A stretch of DNA of 64,000 bases, taken from assembly GCA_902631785.1 (NCBI GenBank), contig CACOZT010000001.1, forward strand, positions 320,741 to 384,740. The letters are read 5' to 3'. The position numbers and the translations under genes are program-made. The notes under the pieces were generated by a model. That model had not been told where the DNA came from. It searched no databases and saw only the letters and a list, made by a program, of their open reading frames with translations. Of the stretch, positions 32,305-42,961 are shown in pieces. Each line of letters begins with the position of its first letter. Positions within the stretch are counted from its first letter, which is position 1. This stretch comes from an uncultured SAR86 cluster bacterium (lineage in GTDB: Bacteria > Pseudomonadota > Gammaproteobacteria > Magnimaribacterales > D2472).

Positions 32305-32925
32305 ATGGCAAGATATAGAGGACCATCATTAAGACTTTCTCGAAGAGAAGGCACTGACCTACTACTAAAAAGTGGGGTCAGAGCAATTGAGTCAAAGTGC
32401 AATATGGATACACTTCCTGGAGTTCATGGTGCTAGGAGAGGAAGGTTATCTGATTACGGACTTCAACTAAGAGAAAAACAGAAGGTTAGAAGAATGTATG
32501 GAATTTTAGAAAAACAATTCAGAAATTACTATAAAAAAGCTGCTTCATCAAAAGGAAATACTGGAGAAAATCTCTTATCACTATTAGAGAAAAGATTAGA
32601 TAACGTTGTCTATAGAATGGGATTTGGCTCAACAAGAGCTGAAGCACGTCAAATGGTATCTCATAAAGCATTCATGGTTAATGGTAAGGTTGTGAACATA
32701 CCCTCCTATCAGGTTCAAGCTGGAGATGAAATTGAAGTAAGAGAATCAAAAAGAGGGCATTTGAGAATTGCAGCAGCACTAAAGATTGCCGCTACAAGAG
32801 AAGAATGTGATTGGATAGAGGTAGATGAAAAGAATTTTAAGGGTGTTTTTAAATCTGTTCCTGATAGAACAGATTTAAGTACAGAAATTAACGAAAATCT
32901 TATTGTTGAGCTTTACTCAAAATAA
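32305..32925 (+). CDS. rpsD: 30S ribosomal protein S4
   Basis: The 206-residue S4 nucleates the 16S 5' domain and represses the alpha operon in E. coli. It opens [19 protein letters not shown] and has the S4 RNA-binding domain ([21 protein letters not shown]). Only one cysteine lies in the N-terminal region, so it is the zinc-free form. It is preceded by a GGAG ribosome site. Confidence 0.98.
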   Translation: MARYRGPSLRLSRREGTDLLLKSGVRAIESKCNMDTLPGVHGARRGRLSDYGLQLREKQKVRRMYGILEKQFRNYYKKAASSKGNTGENLLSLLEKRLDNVVYRMGFGSTRAEARQMVSHKAFMVNGKVVNIPSYQVQAGDEIEVRESKRGHLRIAAALKIAATREECDWIEVDEKNFKGVFKSVPDRTDLSTEINENLIVELYSK

Positions 32926-32947
32926 AAGTATAAAGGCGGAGAAAATT

Positions 32948-33913
32948 ATGCAAACATCAGTAATAGATCTATTAGTACCAACCGAAATTCAGGTTGATGA
33001 TGTCTCACCTACGTTATCCAAGGTAACACTTGAGCCGTTGGAAAGAGGTTTTGGACATACATTAGGAAATGCTTTGAGAAGAATATTACTTTCTTCAATG
33101 CCGGGTGCTGCTGTGACAGACGTCGCTATTGATGGAATATCTCATGAATATAGCACTATAGAAGGAGTAAGAGAGGACGTAATAGATATTCTTTTAAACA
33201 TTAAAGATATGCCTATAAATCTTATTGAAGGAGATTCGGCTGAAGTAACATTGGATGTTAAAGGACCATGTGATGTTTTAGCTTCATCTTTCGATGTTCC
33301 TGGAAATGTTGAGCTAGTTAATCAAGACTTTCACATTGCTACTATAGTAGACAAAGTAAATCTTAAAATGACTTTAACTGTAAGAAATGGAAGAGGATAT
33401 GAACCTGCTGATTTAAGGGAAGACGAAGATAGGGTTGTTGGAGCTCTTAAAGTAGATGCATCATATAGTCCTGTAAGAAGAGTTTCTTATACCGTTGATA
33501 ATGCGAGATCTGGTAAAAGAACTGACTTGGATAAATTGGTCATAGAACTTGAAACAGATGGCACATTAGATCCAAAAATGGCAATTGAGCATTCTGCAAC
33601 AATACTGCAACAACAACTTGGTGCATTTGTTGATCTAGATGCTATAGCCGAACAAGAGGCTAAGAAAGATCAAAATGACTTTGATCCAATTCTATTAAGA
33701 TCAATAGAAGAATTGGAGCTTACTGTAAGATCAACAAACTGTCTCAAAGCAGAAAGTATTTTTCTTATAGGTGATCTAATTCATAGATCTGAATTTGATT
33801 TATTAAAAACTCCAAATTTAGGGAAAAAATCTTTAAATGAAATAAAAGATGTTTTAGCTTCTAAAGATTTGTCACTTGGTATGAATGTTGAAAACTGGCC
33901 TCCAGTAGGATAA
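32948..33913 (+). CDS. rpoA: RNA polymerase subunit alpha
   Basis: The 321-residue alpha subunit dimerises to scaffold polymerase assembly. The N-terminal domain contains [18 protein letters not shown]. The C-terminal domain, which binds UP elements and activators, carries [15 protein letters not shown] and [15 protein letters not shown]. The frame is open upstream to 32903, inside rpsD, but the start at 32948 is chosen because GGCGGAG precedes it and [15 protein letters not shown] is the family N-terminus. Confidence 0.98.
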   Translation: MQTSVIDLLVPTEIQVDDVSPTLSKVTLEPLERGFGHTLGNALRRILLSSMPGAAVTDVAIDGISHEYSTIEGVREDVIDILLNIKDMPINLIEGDSAEVTLDVKGPCDVLASSFDVPGNVELVNQDFHIATIVDKVNLKMTLTVRNGRGYEPADLREDEDRVVGALKVDASYSPVRRVSYTVDNARSGKRTDLDKLVIELETDGTLDPKMAIEHSATILQQQLGAFVDLDAIAEQEAKKDQNDFDPILLRSIEELELTVRSTNCLKAESIFLIGDLIHRSEFDLLKTPNLGKKSLNEIKDVLASKDLSLGMNVENWPPVG

Positions 33914-33916
33914 AAA

Positions 33917-34330
33917 ATGAGACACAAAAAATCTGGAAGAAAACTTAATAGAAATTCAGCTCACAGAAAAGCTTTATTTAAAAATTTGGCTATTTCTTTA
34001 ATTGAGAGAGATATTATTAAGACTACTCTTCCAAAAGCAAAAGAACTAAGAAGGTTTATCGAGCCTTTAATTACTATTGGCAAGGATGATACTGTTGCAA
34101 ATAGAAGACATGTATTCAGTAAGCTTAGATCTGATTCTGCTGTTGCAAAGCTTTTCACTGAAGTTTCAGTAAATGCTAAAGATCGTAAAGGCGGCTATAC
34201 AAGAATAATTAAAGCTGGATTTAGAGCAGGGGATAAAGCTGATATGGCTTTTATCGAGCTTGTTGATAGAAAACTTGATGATCAAGATTCAACAGAGCCA
34301 GAGTTAAAAGAAGAAGAAACTGCAGCTTAA
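33917..34330 (+). CDS. rplQ: 50S ribosomal protein L17
   Basis: The 137-residue L17 closes the 29-kb translation array. It opens [20 protein letters not shown], and the family block [15 protein letters not shown] is intact. A short acidic tail ([11 protein letters not shown]) extends beyond the usual core. Its TAA interlocks with the stop of convergent uvrA in a shared TTAA, leaving no room for a terminator between them. Confidence 0.98.
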   Translation: MRHKKSGRKLNRNSAHRKALFKNLAISLIERDIIKTTLPKAKELRRFIEPLITIGKDDTVANRRHVFSKLRSDSAVAKLFTEVSVNAKDRKGGYTRIIKAGFRAGDKADMAFIELVDRKLDDQDSTEPELKEEETAA

Positions 34331-37146
34331 CTTAAAATATCTTTAAGAAAATTCCCGGTAAAAGATTTTTTGATTTTAGCAACATCTTCTGGTGTGCCTT
34401 CTGCAACAATTTCACCTCCATCAGAACCTCCTTCTGGACCAAGATCAATTACCCAGTCAGCAGTTTTGATGACGTCAAGATTATGCTCAATAACCACTAC
34501 AGTATTTCCTTGATTTTTAAGTCTTTCTAGTACCCCTAAAAGCAACTCTATGTCAGCAAAATGTAATCCTGTTGTCGGCTCATCGAGAATAAATAAGGTT
34601 TTTCCAGTACTTCTTTTGGATAGTTCTTTTGCTAATTTGATTCTTTGTGCTTCACCTCCAGATAAAGTTAAGGCTGATTGACCAAGTGTTATGTATCCTA
34701 GACCAACGTCATTTAAAGTTATCAATTTTTTCTTTATTGATGGATGTGCTTCAAAAAATTCCAAAGCATCTTCGACAGTCATATTAAGAATGTCACTAAT
34801 ATTTTTATCTTTATATTTTATTTCTAAGGTTTGTTCGTTATATCTGTTACCTTCACACACATCACATTTTACGTAAACATCTGCAAGGAAATGCATCTCT
34901 ACTTTAATCATTCCATCTCCTTGGCAAGCTTCACATCTTCCACCCTTCACATTAAAGCTAAATCTTCCTGGCTTGTAGCCCCGAGACCTTGCCTCAACTG
35001 TTTGTGACAAAAGATCTCTTATATGTGAAAAAAGTCCGGTATACGTTGCTGGATTAGATCTTGGAGTTCTCCCAATTGGAGATTGATCAATATTTATTAC
35101 TTTATCTAAGTGATCTAAACCCTCAATTTTTTCACAATTTATTTCTTTAGTTAATTTAGATTTATTTAAAACGAATGAGCTAATAGGCATTAATGTTTGA
35201 TTAATTAATGATGATTTTCCTGACCCAGACACCCCTGTTACACATGTAAATAGTCCAACTGGAATATCAACTGAAACTTCTTTGAGATTATTTTCGCAGG
35301 CATTCACAATTTTGATTGTTTCTTTTTTAATTTTTGTTCTTTTGCCAGGAATATCAATTTTTTTCTTGCCCGAAAGATATTTTGCAGTAATTGAATCCTT
35401 GTTTTTTAAAATTGAGTTTAAATCGCCTTGCGCACAAATTTCTCCGCCATGTTTTCCTGCGCCAGGGCCAATATCGATTATGTGATCTGCAGACCTAATA
35501 GCCTCTTCGTCATGTTCAACGACGATAACAGTATTTCCAAGACTTTTAAGATTATTCAAGGTTTTGATAAGTTTTGCGTTATCTCTCTGATGAAGACCAA
35601 TCGATGGTTCATCTAAAACATAAGTCACTCCAACTAAACCTGAACCAATTTGACTTGCTAGCCTTATCCTTTGTGCTTCTCCCCCGGATAGTGTTTCCGC
35701 ACTCCTATCCAAAGTTAAATAACTTAAACCAACATCTTCTAGAAACGTTAACCTATCTCTAATTTCTTTAAGAATTTTTTCAGCAATCTTTTTCTTAGAT
35801 CCTTTCAAATTCATGTTTTTAATAAAATCCAGGGAATCATTTATTCTCATGCTCGTAATTTTGTGAATTTGTGTATTATTAACAAAGACATTTCTTGAAT
35901 GAGTATTTAATCGAGATCCTTGACATTCATCACACTCGCTCTCAGACATTAATTTTGCAAGCTCGTTTCGAATATATTCTGAATCAGTCTCTTTGAATCT
36001 TCTCTCAGTTGATGGAATAACTCCTTCAAATCTGTGTTTTCTTATAATTCTGCTTCCGCTTCTGAACCTATGCGAGAAATCAATCTTTTCTTTAGTTCCC
36101 CATAAAATAATATCCTTAATTTTTTGAGGATAATCTTTCCACTTTGAGGTTAATGAAAAGTCAAAATGATTACTTAAACATCTGAGCTGGTAGTAATAAA
36201 ATCTATTTCGTCTTGTCCATCCTTTTATAGCTCCATTAGCAATTGAAACCTCTTCATCTTGTATCAATCTTTTCTCGTTAAAGAACTGAATCACGCCCAG
36301 ACCATCACACCTCGAACACGCTCCATAAGGATTATTAAAAGAAAACATTCTTGGCTCCAACTCCGGAATTGCATAACCACATTGAGAGCATGAAAAATTT
36401 GAAGAAAATAAGTCAATATTTTTTGATTCGATATCTTCAATCTCAACCAAACCATCCGATAGAAGCAATGATGTTTCTACTGATTCAGAAATTCTTGATC
36501 TAATCTCATCATCTTTTTTTATCACCAATCTATCAATAACTGCAGATATGTCATGCTTCTTATTTTTTTCTAAACTTGGAAATTCCTCAATTGGATAAAC
36601 AATTCCATTTACCTTTACTCTTACATATCCACTTTTTCTGAGCTCTTCATAAATACCTAAATGCTCTCCTTTTTTACCTCTAATCACAGGAGCCATAATC
36701 ATGATTTTTGTACTATCTTTAAGTTTTAAAATTTCGTCACAAATTTCTGAAACAGTTTTTGCTTTTAATTCTTCATTATGATCCGGGCAAACTGGAGACC
36801 CAATCCTAGAATATAAAAGCCTTAGGTAGTCATAAACTTCTGTCACCGTTCCAACCGTTGACCTTGGGTTATGTGATGTAGCTTTTTGCTCAATAGAAAT
36901 AGCTGGTGAAAGACCTTCAATTTGATCAACATCAGGTTTTTCCATCATAGACAAAAACCTTCTCGCATAAGTTGAAAGTGATTCAACATAACGTCTTTGG
37001 CCCTCAGCATACAAGGTATCAAAAGCAAGAGAAGACTTACCTGAACCAGAAAGTCCTGTAATAACTATGATTTTATTTCTAGGTATTTCGAGATTAATAT
37101 TCTTTAGATTATGTGTTCTCGCACCTTTTATAAAAATACTATCCAT
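34327..37146 (-). CDS. uvrA: Excinuclease ABC subunit A
   Basis: The 939-residue UvrA recognises DNA lesions and loads UvrB in nucleotide excision repair. The first Walker [10 protein letters not shown], is at 31-39; the second is [10 protein letters not shown] in the C-terminal half. Two zinc modules are visible (CSQCGYA with [16 protein letters not shown] with CDVCEGN). LSGGEAQR signatures precede each Walker B ([16 protein letters not shown]). It is divergent from ssb across 67 bases, as in E. coli, but I see no LexA-type box there. Confidence 0.99.
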   Translation of the reverse strand: MDSIFIKGARTHNLKNINLEIPRNKIIVITGLSGSGKSSLAFDTLYAEGQRRYVESLSTYARRFLSMMEKPDVDQIEGLSPAISIEQKATSHNPRSTVGTVTEVYDYLRLLYSRIGSPVCPDHNEELKAKTVSEICDEILKLKDSTKIMIMAPVIRGKKGEHLGIYEELRKSGYVRVKVNGIVYPIEEFPSLEKNKKHDISAVIDRLVIKKDDEIRSRISESVETSLLLSDGLVEIEDIESKNIDLFSSNFSCSQCGYAIPELEPRMFSFNNPYGACSRCDGLGVIQFFNEKRLIQDEEVSIANGAIKGWTRRNRFYYYQLRCLSNHFDFSLTSKWKDYPQKIKDIILWGTKEKIDFSHRFRSGSRIIRKHRFEGVIPSTERRFKETDSEYIRNELAKLMSESECDECQGSRLNTHSRNVFVNNTQIHKITSMRINDSLDFIKNMNLKGSKKKIAEKILKEIRDRLTFLEDVGLSYLTLDRSAETLSGGEAQRIRLASQIGSGLVGVTYVLDEPSIGLHQRDNAKLIKTLNNLKSLGNTVIVVEHDEEAIRSADHIIDIGPGAGKHGGEICAQGDLNSILKNKDSITAKYLSGKKKIDIPGKRTKIKKETIKIVNACENNLKEVSVDIPVGLFTCVTGVSGSGKSSLINQTLMPISSFVLNKSKLTKEINCEKIEGLDHLDKVINIDQSPIGRTPRSNPATYTGLFSHIRDLLSQTVEARSRGYKPGRFSFNVKGGRCEACQGDGMIKVEMHFLADVYVKCDVCEGNRYNEQTLEIKYKDKNISDILNMTVEDALEFFEAHPSIKKKLITLNDVGLGYITLGQSALTLSGGEAQRIKLAKELSKRSTGKTLFILDEPTTGLHFADIELLLGVLERLKNQGNTVVVIEHNLDVIKTADWVIDLGPEGGSDGGEIVAEGTPEDVAKIKKSFTGNFLKDILS

Positions 37147-37213
37147 TGAATTAAAAATTCCGTGATGAAAAAATTAAATTAGGTTAAACTTTTACATATT
37201 ATAAGAGGTAATT

Positions 37214-37651
37214 ATGAGCAGAGGAGTAAATAAAGTAATTTTAGTTGGAAATTTAGGACAAAAGCCTGAAATGAGATATACGGCAACTCAAACAGCTGTA
37301 GCAAATCTATCTATAGCAACAACAGAATCATGGAAGGATAAAGAAACTGGTGAAAATAGAGATAAGACTGAATGGCACAGAGTTGTCTTTTTTGGCAACT
37401 TGGCTGAGATTGCTGAAAAGTATTTAGATAAAGGATCAAGCGTTTATGTTGAAGGTAAAATTCAAACAAGAAAATGGCAGGATAAGGACGGAAATGACAG
37501 ATATACAACTGAAGTTTTAGGAAATCAACTTACGATGCTCGGTTCAAGAGGCTCATCTGACAACTCAAGTCAAATGGAAAATTCTACCGACACTCCTTTT
37601 CCAGAAGATGATAGCGGTGAAGGTCTTACAGATGACGATATCCCATTTTAG
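37214..37651 (+). CDS. ssb: Single-stranded DNA-binding protein
   Basis: The 145-residue SSB has an N-terminal OB-fold ([20 protein letters not shown], then [18 protein letters not shown]) for tetrameric ssDNA binding. A short Ser/Gly-rich linker leads to the conserved acidic tip DDDIPF, which recruits repair and replication proteins. The linker is shorter than in E. coli (178 residues). A TAAGAGG ribosome site precedes the ATG. Confidence 0.98.
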   Translation: MSRGVNKVILVGNLGQKPEMRYTATQTAVANLSIATTESWKDKETGENRDKTEWHRVVFFGNLAEIAEKYLDKGSSVYVEGKIQTRKWQDKDGNDRYTTEVLGNQLTMLGSRGSSDNSSQMENSTDTPFPEDDSGEGLTDDDIPF

Positions 37652-37660
37652 AAATAAATT

Positions 37661-38533
37661 TTGTTAAAAGAATATAAAACTATCCTTCTAGAAGAAGTTG
37701 ATTCAGTTGCAATCCTAAAGCTAAACAGACCAAATAAATTAAATGCATTTAACATGCAAATGTTTGATGACATGATTGATGCAATTGATTTGGTCAATAA
37801 TAACGATAATATTAAATCTCTAGTAATTACAGGTTCTGGTAGAGCTTTTTGTGCTGGAGCAGACTTATCTTTTGGAGAAAAGACATTTGATAAAGAATTT
37901 GATACTAAAGGAAAATTTGAATCTGATTATAGAAGAGATGCTGGAGGCATATTAAATTTAAAAATTTATAATTCTCTTAAGCCTGTAATAGCAGCTTGCA
38001 ATGGAGATGCCGTAGGTGTAGGAGCAACAATGCAGTTGCCTGCAGATATAAGAATTGCAACAAATAACTCAAGATATGGTTTTGTTTTTGCCAAAAGAGG
38101 GATTGTTCCTGACGGATGTGCGAGTTGGTTTTTACCTAAAATTGTAGGTATACAACATGCACTTGAACTTTGTTATTCAGGCGAGATTATAGACGCTCAA
38201 AAAGCTCTTAAAATTGGATTAGTAAATTATTTAGTTGATGAGGATAAGTTGTTAGAAAAGGCAATCGAAATATCAGATTCATTTTTTGATTCAAGCGCCC
38301 CGGTATCGGTTGCGATGACAAGGCATATGCTTTGGTCATTATCTGCAGATGATAGTCCTGAAAATGCACATATTATTGAGAGTAAGTTAATTGATTCGCG
38401 TGGGGCTTCAGATGATGCAAAAGAGGGCGTAATGTCTTTTTTAGAGAAAAGACAACCTAATTTTAAGAATAAGATTTCTTCTGATTTACCAAATGATTTT
38501 CCTTGGAGAAAATCACAATTTGATAAAGAATAA
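37661..38533 (+). CDS. Enoyl-CoA hydratase/isomerase family protein
   Basis: A 290-residue crotonase-fold protein, likely acting on acyl-CoA thioesters. The CoA and oxyanion motif GRAFCAGADLS is at 60-70 and the second oxyanion block NGDAVGVGATM is near 114-124. At the catalytic position of FAKRGIVPDGCASWFLP there is Asp151 where hydratases usually have Glu. The start is TTG at 37661 with a weak ribosome site. It is nine bases after ssb and two before the OYE-family gene, suggesting a shared catabolic role. The exact reaction is unknown. Confidence 0.85.
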   Translation: MLKEYKTILLEEVDSVAILKLNRPNKLNAFNMQMFDDMIDAIDLVNNNDNIKSLVITGSGRAFCAGADLSFGEKTFDKEFDTKGKFESDYRRDAGGILNLKIYNSLKPVIAACNGDAVGVGATMQLPADIRIATNNSRYGFVFAKRGIVPDGCASWFLPKIVGIQHALELCYSGEIIDAQKALKIGLVNYLVDEDKLLEKAIEISDSFFDSSAPVSVAMTRHMLWSLSADDSPENAHIIESKLIDSRGASDDAKEGVMSFLEKRQPNFKNKISSDLPNDFPWRKSQFDKE

Positions 38534-38535
38534 AA

Positions 38536-39615
38536 ATGTTGTTTGATAATTACAAACTTAAAAACATAACCCTTAGAAATAGAATTGTTATGGCACCAAT
38601 GACAAGAAATCAGTCTCCAGGTGGAGTTCCAACAGATGAGGTGGTTGCGTACTATTCAAGAAGAGCAAAAGCAGAAGTCGGATTGATAATTACCGAAGGA
38701 ATTGAAGTAAGTCATAAAGCCTCAAGCGCATATCCTAATGTTCCAAGATTAGACAGTAATAATGCTAAAGAGGGTTGGAGAAAGGTTGTAGAGGGTATTA
38801 AAAAAAACAATGGTTCAGTAATTGCACAATTATGGCATTGTGGTGGCTTTAGAAAGCTAGGCATGCAACCAAATCCAGATGTTCCCGGTTATACAGCATC
38901 TGGACTTGTAAAACCTGGCAAAAAAGTTGCTCATGAAATGACTTTAAATGATATTAAAGAAACAATTGATGCATACGCATCTGATGCAAAAATATGTGAG
39001 GAACTGGGATTTGATGGAGTAGAGATTCATGGGGCTCATGGTTACCTTATAGACAATTTTTTTTGGAGTGGAACAAACATTCGTGAGGATGGATATGGAG
39101 GCTCATTAGAAAATCGTTCGCAATTTGTTTCAGAAATTATAAAGGCTGTAAGAGATAACGTTAGTAAAGACTTTATTGTTGGCTTAAGGTTTTCACAATG
39201 GAAGCAGCATGATTTTGAAGCAAGGCTTGCATCAAATCCAGACGAACTAAAGACAATACTTACATCACCAGTGAAGTCTGGTTTAGATTATTTACATTCA
39301 AGCATGAGAAGATTTTGGGAAAGCGAATTTGAAGGTTCAAATGAAAACTTAGCATATTGGACTAAGAAAATTGCAAAAATACCTACTATTGGTGTCGGGA
39401 GTGTTGGACTAGATTCAGACTTTATTGATATGACAGCACCAGCAACTCCAACTAGCATCGATAAAGCAATTGATGACATTTCTGAAAATAAATATGATCT
39501 TATAGCAGTCGGTAGAGCATTATTATCTGATCATGAATGGGTTTTAAAGATGAAGGAGGGTAGAGTTAATGATGTTATACCTTATTCAAAAGACGCTTTG
39601 CTAAATCTATATTAA
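38536..39615 (+). CDS. NADH:flavin oxidoreductase, Old Yellow Enzyme family
   Basis: A 359-residue FMN-dependent TIM-barrel enzyme of the OYE / 2,4-dienoyl-CoA reductase-like group, which reduces activated C=C bonds. It opens LFDNYKLKNITLRNRIVMAPMTR. The substrate-binding pair is HGAH (His165, His168) followed by Tyr170, and GGSLENRSQF is the family signature. No C-terminal iron-sulfur domain is present, so it is a short OYE rather than a FadH type. It shares a TTAA with the convergent fabB stop. Confidence 0.9.
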   Translation: MLFDNYKLKNITLRNRIVMAPMTRNQSPGGVPTDEVVAYYSRRAKAEVGLIITEGIEVSHKASSAYPNVPRLDSNNAKEGWRKVVEGIKKNNGSVIAQLWHCGGFRKLGMQPNPDVPGYTASGLVKPGKKVAHEMTLNDIKETIDAYASDAKICEELGFDGVEIHGAHGYLIDNFFWSGTNIREDGYGGSLENRSQFVSEIIKAVRDNVSKDFIVGLRFSQWKQHDFEARLASNPDELKTILTSPVKSGLDYLHSSMRRFWESEFEGSNENLAYWTKKIAKIPTIGVGSVGLDSDFIDMTAPATPTSIDKAIDDISENKYDLIAVGRALLSDHEWVLKMKEGRVNDVIPYSKDALLNLY

Positions 39616-40820
39616 TACTTACTAATCACAAGACTTGCGTTGGTTCCGCCAAAACCAAATGAATTACTTAGAACATTATTAATTGATATATTTCTTGTTT
39701 CAGTAACTATATCAAGGCCCTCAGCCTCTTCACATAATGATTCAATATTTATCGATGGAGCAACAAAGCCTTCGTTTATCATCATTATCGAATATATGGC
39801 TTCATGAGCACCAGTGGCTCCAAGTGAATGTCCAGTCATTGATTTAGTTGAACTTATCATCGGTGATTCAGACGCAAAAAGTGTTTTAATGGCATTTATT
39901 TCTGCTACATCCCCGACTGGAGTACTTGTACCGTGAGTATTAATGTAGTCAATTTTCATTTTAGAATTTTCAATTGCTCCCTGCATACATCTCATTGCAC
40001 CTTCTCCTGAAGGAGCAACCATGTCATATCCATCAGAATTTGCAAAATATCCTGAGAGTTTAGCTAAAATATTAGCACCTCTTTTTTTTGCATGCTCTTC
40101 ATCTTCTAAAATTATCATTCCAGCACCACCAGAAATAACAAATCCGTCTCTGTTTGAATCATATGGTCGTGATGCAATAGTTGGTGTTGAATTAAAGTTT
40201 GATGATAGTGCTCCCATAGCATCAAACAAACAAGATGAGCTCCAATGCTCATCATCACTCCCACCAGCAATGACTATATCTTGTTGACCACTTTTGATCA
40301 GATCTGCAGCATGGCCAATACAATGAGCGCTTGTGGCACATGCCGATGATATTGAATAATTGATGCCCTTCAATTTAAGTGCAGTCGCTATTATTGCTGA
40401 TATAGAACTAGACATACTTTTTGTCACTCCATAAGGACCAATTCTTTTAGGGCCTTTTTCTCTTGCAATATCACCACTCTCCAACATTACTCTAGTTGAT
40501 GCCCCGCCAGATCCAGCAACAATCCCTATTTGTGGTGAATCTAGATCGCTTTCCTCGATTCCGGCCATTTTAAGAGCGTCTTTTGTGGCTAAATAAGCAT
40601 ATCCAGCAGACTCACCCATAAATCTTCGTAATTTTCTATCTATTAGTTCTGAAAGATCAATATCAACCGAACCAGAAACACAACTTCTAAATCCCATCTC
40701 TGAGTACTTCTCATTAAATATGACTCCCGATTGACCATTCTGAAGATTGGTAAGGACTTCTTTATAGTCGTTTCCTATGCAGGACTTAATACCTATTCCT
40801 GTGATTACTACATTTTTCAT
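39612..40820 (-). CDS. fabB: Beta-ketoacyl-ACP synthase I
   Basis: The 402-residue condensing enzyme elongates acyl-ACP and is required for unsaturated fatty acids. The Cys-His-His triad is visible: Cys161 (SSACATSAHCIG), His296 (INTHGTSTPVGD) and His331 (SMTGHSLGATGAHE). The presence of fabA immediately upstream favours FabB over FabF. The ATG overlaps the fabA stop region by one base, giving a fabA-fabB operon. Confidence 0.96.
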   Translation of the reverse strand: MKNVVITGIGIKSCIGNDYKEVLTNLQNGQSGVIFNEKYSEMGFRSCVSGSVDIDLSELIDRKLRRFMGESAGYAYLATKDALKMAGIEESDLDSPQIGIVAGSGGASTRVMLESGDIAREKGPKRIGPYGVTKSMSSSISAIIATALKLKGINYSISSACATSAHCIGHAADLIKSGQQDIVIAGGSDDEHWSSSCLFDAMGALSSNFNSTPTIASRPYDSNRDGFVISGGAGMIILEDEEHAKKRGANILAKLSGYFANSDGYDMVAPSGEGAMRCMQGAIENSKMKIDYINTHGTSTPVGDVAEINAIKTLFASESPMISSTKSMTGHSLGATGAHEAIYSIMMINEGFVAPSINIESLCEEAEGLDIVTETRNISINNVLSNSFGFGGTNASLVISKY

Positions 40821-41341
40821 TAGAAGTTACTTGGATCCTTAAACAAACCAACTTTTAATTTTTCAGCACTGTAGATCTTTTTCTCATCTACATACATTTC
40901 GCCATCCGCCAAACCAACAATAGCTCCTCTGTTAATAACCCTTTTAATATCTAATTTATATACAACTTTTTTTGCCTTTGGAAGCACTTGACCAAAAAAT
41001 TTTACATTTTCAGCACCAAGAGCTCTCCCAATTCCTGGTAAACCTGTCCATAAAAGATAAAATCCGAGAAGTTGCCACATCGCATCTAAACCGAGACACC
41101 CTGGCATAACTGGATCTTCTTTAAAATGATATTTAAAAAACCATAAATCTGGATTTACGTTAAGAACAGCCTCAATTGAACCTTTGTTGTAATTACCAGA
41201 AAAATCATCAATATTTACTATTTCGTCAAACATTAACATGAGATCTGAAGGTAATCGTCCATCACCTTCTTTTGTAAACAATTCTCCATTTGAACATGCG
41301 ATTAGTTCAGTTTTATTGTAGGAATTCTTTGGACTAAACAT
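40820..41341 (-). CDS. fabA: 3-hydroxydecanoyl-ACP dehydratase/isomerase
   Basis: The 173-residue FabA dehydrates 3-hydroxydecanoyl-ACP and isomerises the trans-2 to the cis-3 product, starting anaerobic unsaturated fatty acid synthesis. The active-site His72 lies in [14 protein letters not shown] and Asp86 in [14 protein letters not shown]; both match the E. coli arrangement. It is sandwiched between ispB and fabB with one-base overlaps. I recognise no FabR or FadR site upstream. Confidence 0.97.
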   Translation of the reverse strand: MFSPKNSYNKTELIACSNGELFTKEGDGRLPSDLMLMFDEIVNIDDFSGNYNKGSIEAVLNVNPDLWFFKYHFKEDPVMPGCLGLDAMWQLLGFYLLWTGLPGIGRALGAENVKFFGQVLPKAKKVVYKLDIKRVINRGAIVGLADGEMYVDEKKIYSAEKLKVGLFKDPSNF

Positions 41342-42285
41342 TATTTATCTCTCTTAAGCGCCATATTCGCTAATTCTATCATTTCTTTTCTTACAGAGAG
41401 GTTATTTATCTTTTGTGCGCAGTCAATGGTTTTATCATGATATTTTTTAGCAAGTTGTTCAGTTTTTTTAATACCATTTAAATTTTCAATAAGAGTTTTT
41501 GCTTTTGATTGATTTAAATTTTTATTTCCTAAAAGCTTAATAAGTTCTTTCTTGTCTTGCGCATCACTATTTTTGTATGCATAAAAGAATGGATAGGTAA
41601 CTTTTCCCTCCCTAAGATCTTGATAAGATGGCTTACCAATTTTCAAATCAAAAGAATAATCAAGTAAATCGTCTTTAATTTGAAATAATATCCCTAAATT
41701 TTTAGCACACTCACTTATGTTGTCGATGTAATTTTTGTTTGTGCTGGTGAGCATTGCGCCCGTCCTCGCTGAAGCTTCAAATAGCCTACCAGTTTTGTAA
41801 TAACTAATTTTTTTAAGTTTTTTGATTGATATTTTTACGTTATTGATAGCATCTAATTGAATTAATTCACCTTGAGAAATATCATTTGTTGCATTAGCGA
41901 GCTCATTAAGAATATTTTTTTTTCCTATTTCAACCATCAATATAAAAGCTTTTGAATATATATAGTCTCCAATCAAAACTCCATGCGAATTTGTCCACAC
42001 ATTGTGTACAGATTTAACACCGCGTCTTACAGAAGAGTTATCTACAACATCGTCATGAACGAGTGTTGCGGTATGAAGAAGCTCAATGATAGATGCAAGT
42101 TTAAATCTGTCTTTATGATTCTTAACAGATGAAGAGATAAGACTAAGTCTTGCTCGCATTTTTTTGCCGCTTGATCTAAAAATATATTTATACAATCCTG
42201 ATATAGTTTTTTCTTTATTAAGATCTTTTTTTATATATTTTTCAACGATCTTTAATTCCTTTGAGATATCGATATTTTTCATCAT
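41341..42285 (-). CDS. ispB: Polyprenyl (octaprenyl-type) diphosphate synthase
   Basis: A 314-residue trans-prenyltransferase that builds the quinone side chain from IPP. The first aspartate-rich motif DDVVD is at 78-82, with the arginines of VRRGV just after; the second is DDLLD at 205-209. Position opposite rplU matches E. coli ispB. Chain length cannot be read with certainty. Unusually, its stop overlaps fabA, linking quinone and fatty acid synthesis in one operon. Confidence 0.94.
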   Translation of the reverse strand: MMKNIDISKELKIVEKYIKKDLNKEKTISGLYKYIFRSSGKKMRARLSLISSSVKNHKDRFKLASIIELLHTATLVHDDVVDNSSVRRGVKSVHNVWTNSHGVLIGDYIYSKAFILMVEIGKKNILNELANATNDISQGELIQLDAINNVKISIKKLKKISYYKTGRLFEASARTGAMLTSTNKNYIDNISECAKNLGILFQIKDDLLDYSFDLKIGKPSYQDLREGKVTYPFFYAYKNSDAQDKKELIKLLGNKNLNQSKAKTLIENLNGIKKTEQLAKKYHDKTIDCAQKINNLSVRKEMIELANMALKRDK

Positions 42286-42321
42286 ATTGTCTTATTTATC
42301 ATGCAAAATTATGCTTAAGTA

Positions 42322-42350
42322 TTGATAATTTCTTCATTAAAGCGTATATT
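42322..42350 (+). promoter_or_regulatory. Sigma70 promoter for rplU-rpmA-obgE
   Basis: TTGATA (42322-42327), a 17-base spacer and TATATT (42345-42350) lie 24 bases before the rplU ATG, followed by TTGCGAGC. The short leader contains AAGGAT as ribosome site. The divergent ispB start is 36 bases away, so the two promoters lie back to back. Confidence 0.7.
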
Positions 42351-42374
42351 TTGCGAGCTTTTAAGGATTATATT

Positions 42375-42695
42375 ATGTATGCAGTTATAGAAACAGGCGG
42401 TAAACAGCATAAAGTTGAAAAGGGTATGGTTTTATCAATTGATTTATTGAAAGATGACGTTGGTAAGAAAATTACATTTGACAATGTTTTATTGTATGTT
42501 GATGGAGACAATGTTGAGGTTGGGCAACCATATCTTGATAATGTGAAGGTAACTGCAGAAGTAAAAGATATTGTAAAAAGTGATAAAATTTCAATTTTAC
42601 GTTTTAGAAGAAGAAAGCACAGCATGAGAAAAGTAGGCCATAGAGCTAAACATTCTCAGGTTGAGATAAAAAGTATTAAACTAGAGACTAAATAA
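42375..42695 (+). CDS. rplU: 50S ribosomal protein L21
   Basis: The 106-residue L21 binds 23S rRNA near L20. It opens [17 protein letters not shown] and ends with the block [24 protein letters not shown] split by typical loops. The open frame extends upstream to 42261 but would run through the promoter and into ispB; the start at 42375 follows AAGGAT and gives the canonical N-terminus. Confidence 0.97.
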   Translation: MYAVIETGGKQHKVEKGMVLSIDLLKDDVGKKITFDNVLLYVDGDNVEVGQPYLDNVKVTAEVKDIVKSDKISILRFRRRKHSMRKVGHRAKHSQVEIKSIKLETK

Positions 42696-42952
42696 TGGCA
42701 CATAAGAAAGCAGGTGGATCAAGTAAGAATGGAAGAGATTCGAATTCCAAGAGACTTGGTGTTAAAAGATTCGGTGGCCAGCTAGTTAAAGCTGGAGAAA
42801 TTCTCATTCGTCAAAGAGGCACAAATACTCATCCAGGCTTAAACGTTGGCATAGGTAAAGATGATACATTATTTGCAAAGTCAGCTGGTGTTGTTCAATT
42901 CACGTATAAAGGCCCTAAGAAAAGAAAGACAGCAAACGTTATTCCTCAATAA
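42695..42952 (+). CDS. rpmA: 50S ribosomal protein L27
   Basis: The 85-residue L27 reaches into the peptidyl transferase centre with its N-terminus. It opens [20 protein letters not shown] with no cleavable Firmicutes-type extension. [23 protein letters not shown] is the family core. It shares a base with the rplU stop. Confidence 0.98.
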   Translation: MAHKKAGGSSKNGRDSNSKRLGVKRFGGQLVKAGEILIRQRGTNTHPGLNVGIGKDDTLFAKSAGVVQFTYKGPKKRKTANVIPQ

Positions 42953-42961
42953 CATATAAAA

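Noticed and set aside
32903-32947. N-terminal extension of RpoA inside rpsD
   Set aside because: The family N-terminus and a good ribosome site both point to 32948.
42261-42374. N-terminal extension of L21 from an ATG at 42261
   Set aside because: It would cross the rplU promoter and the ispB start; the canonical L21 start is 42375.
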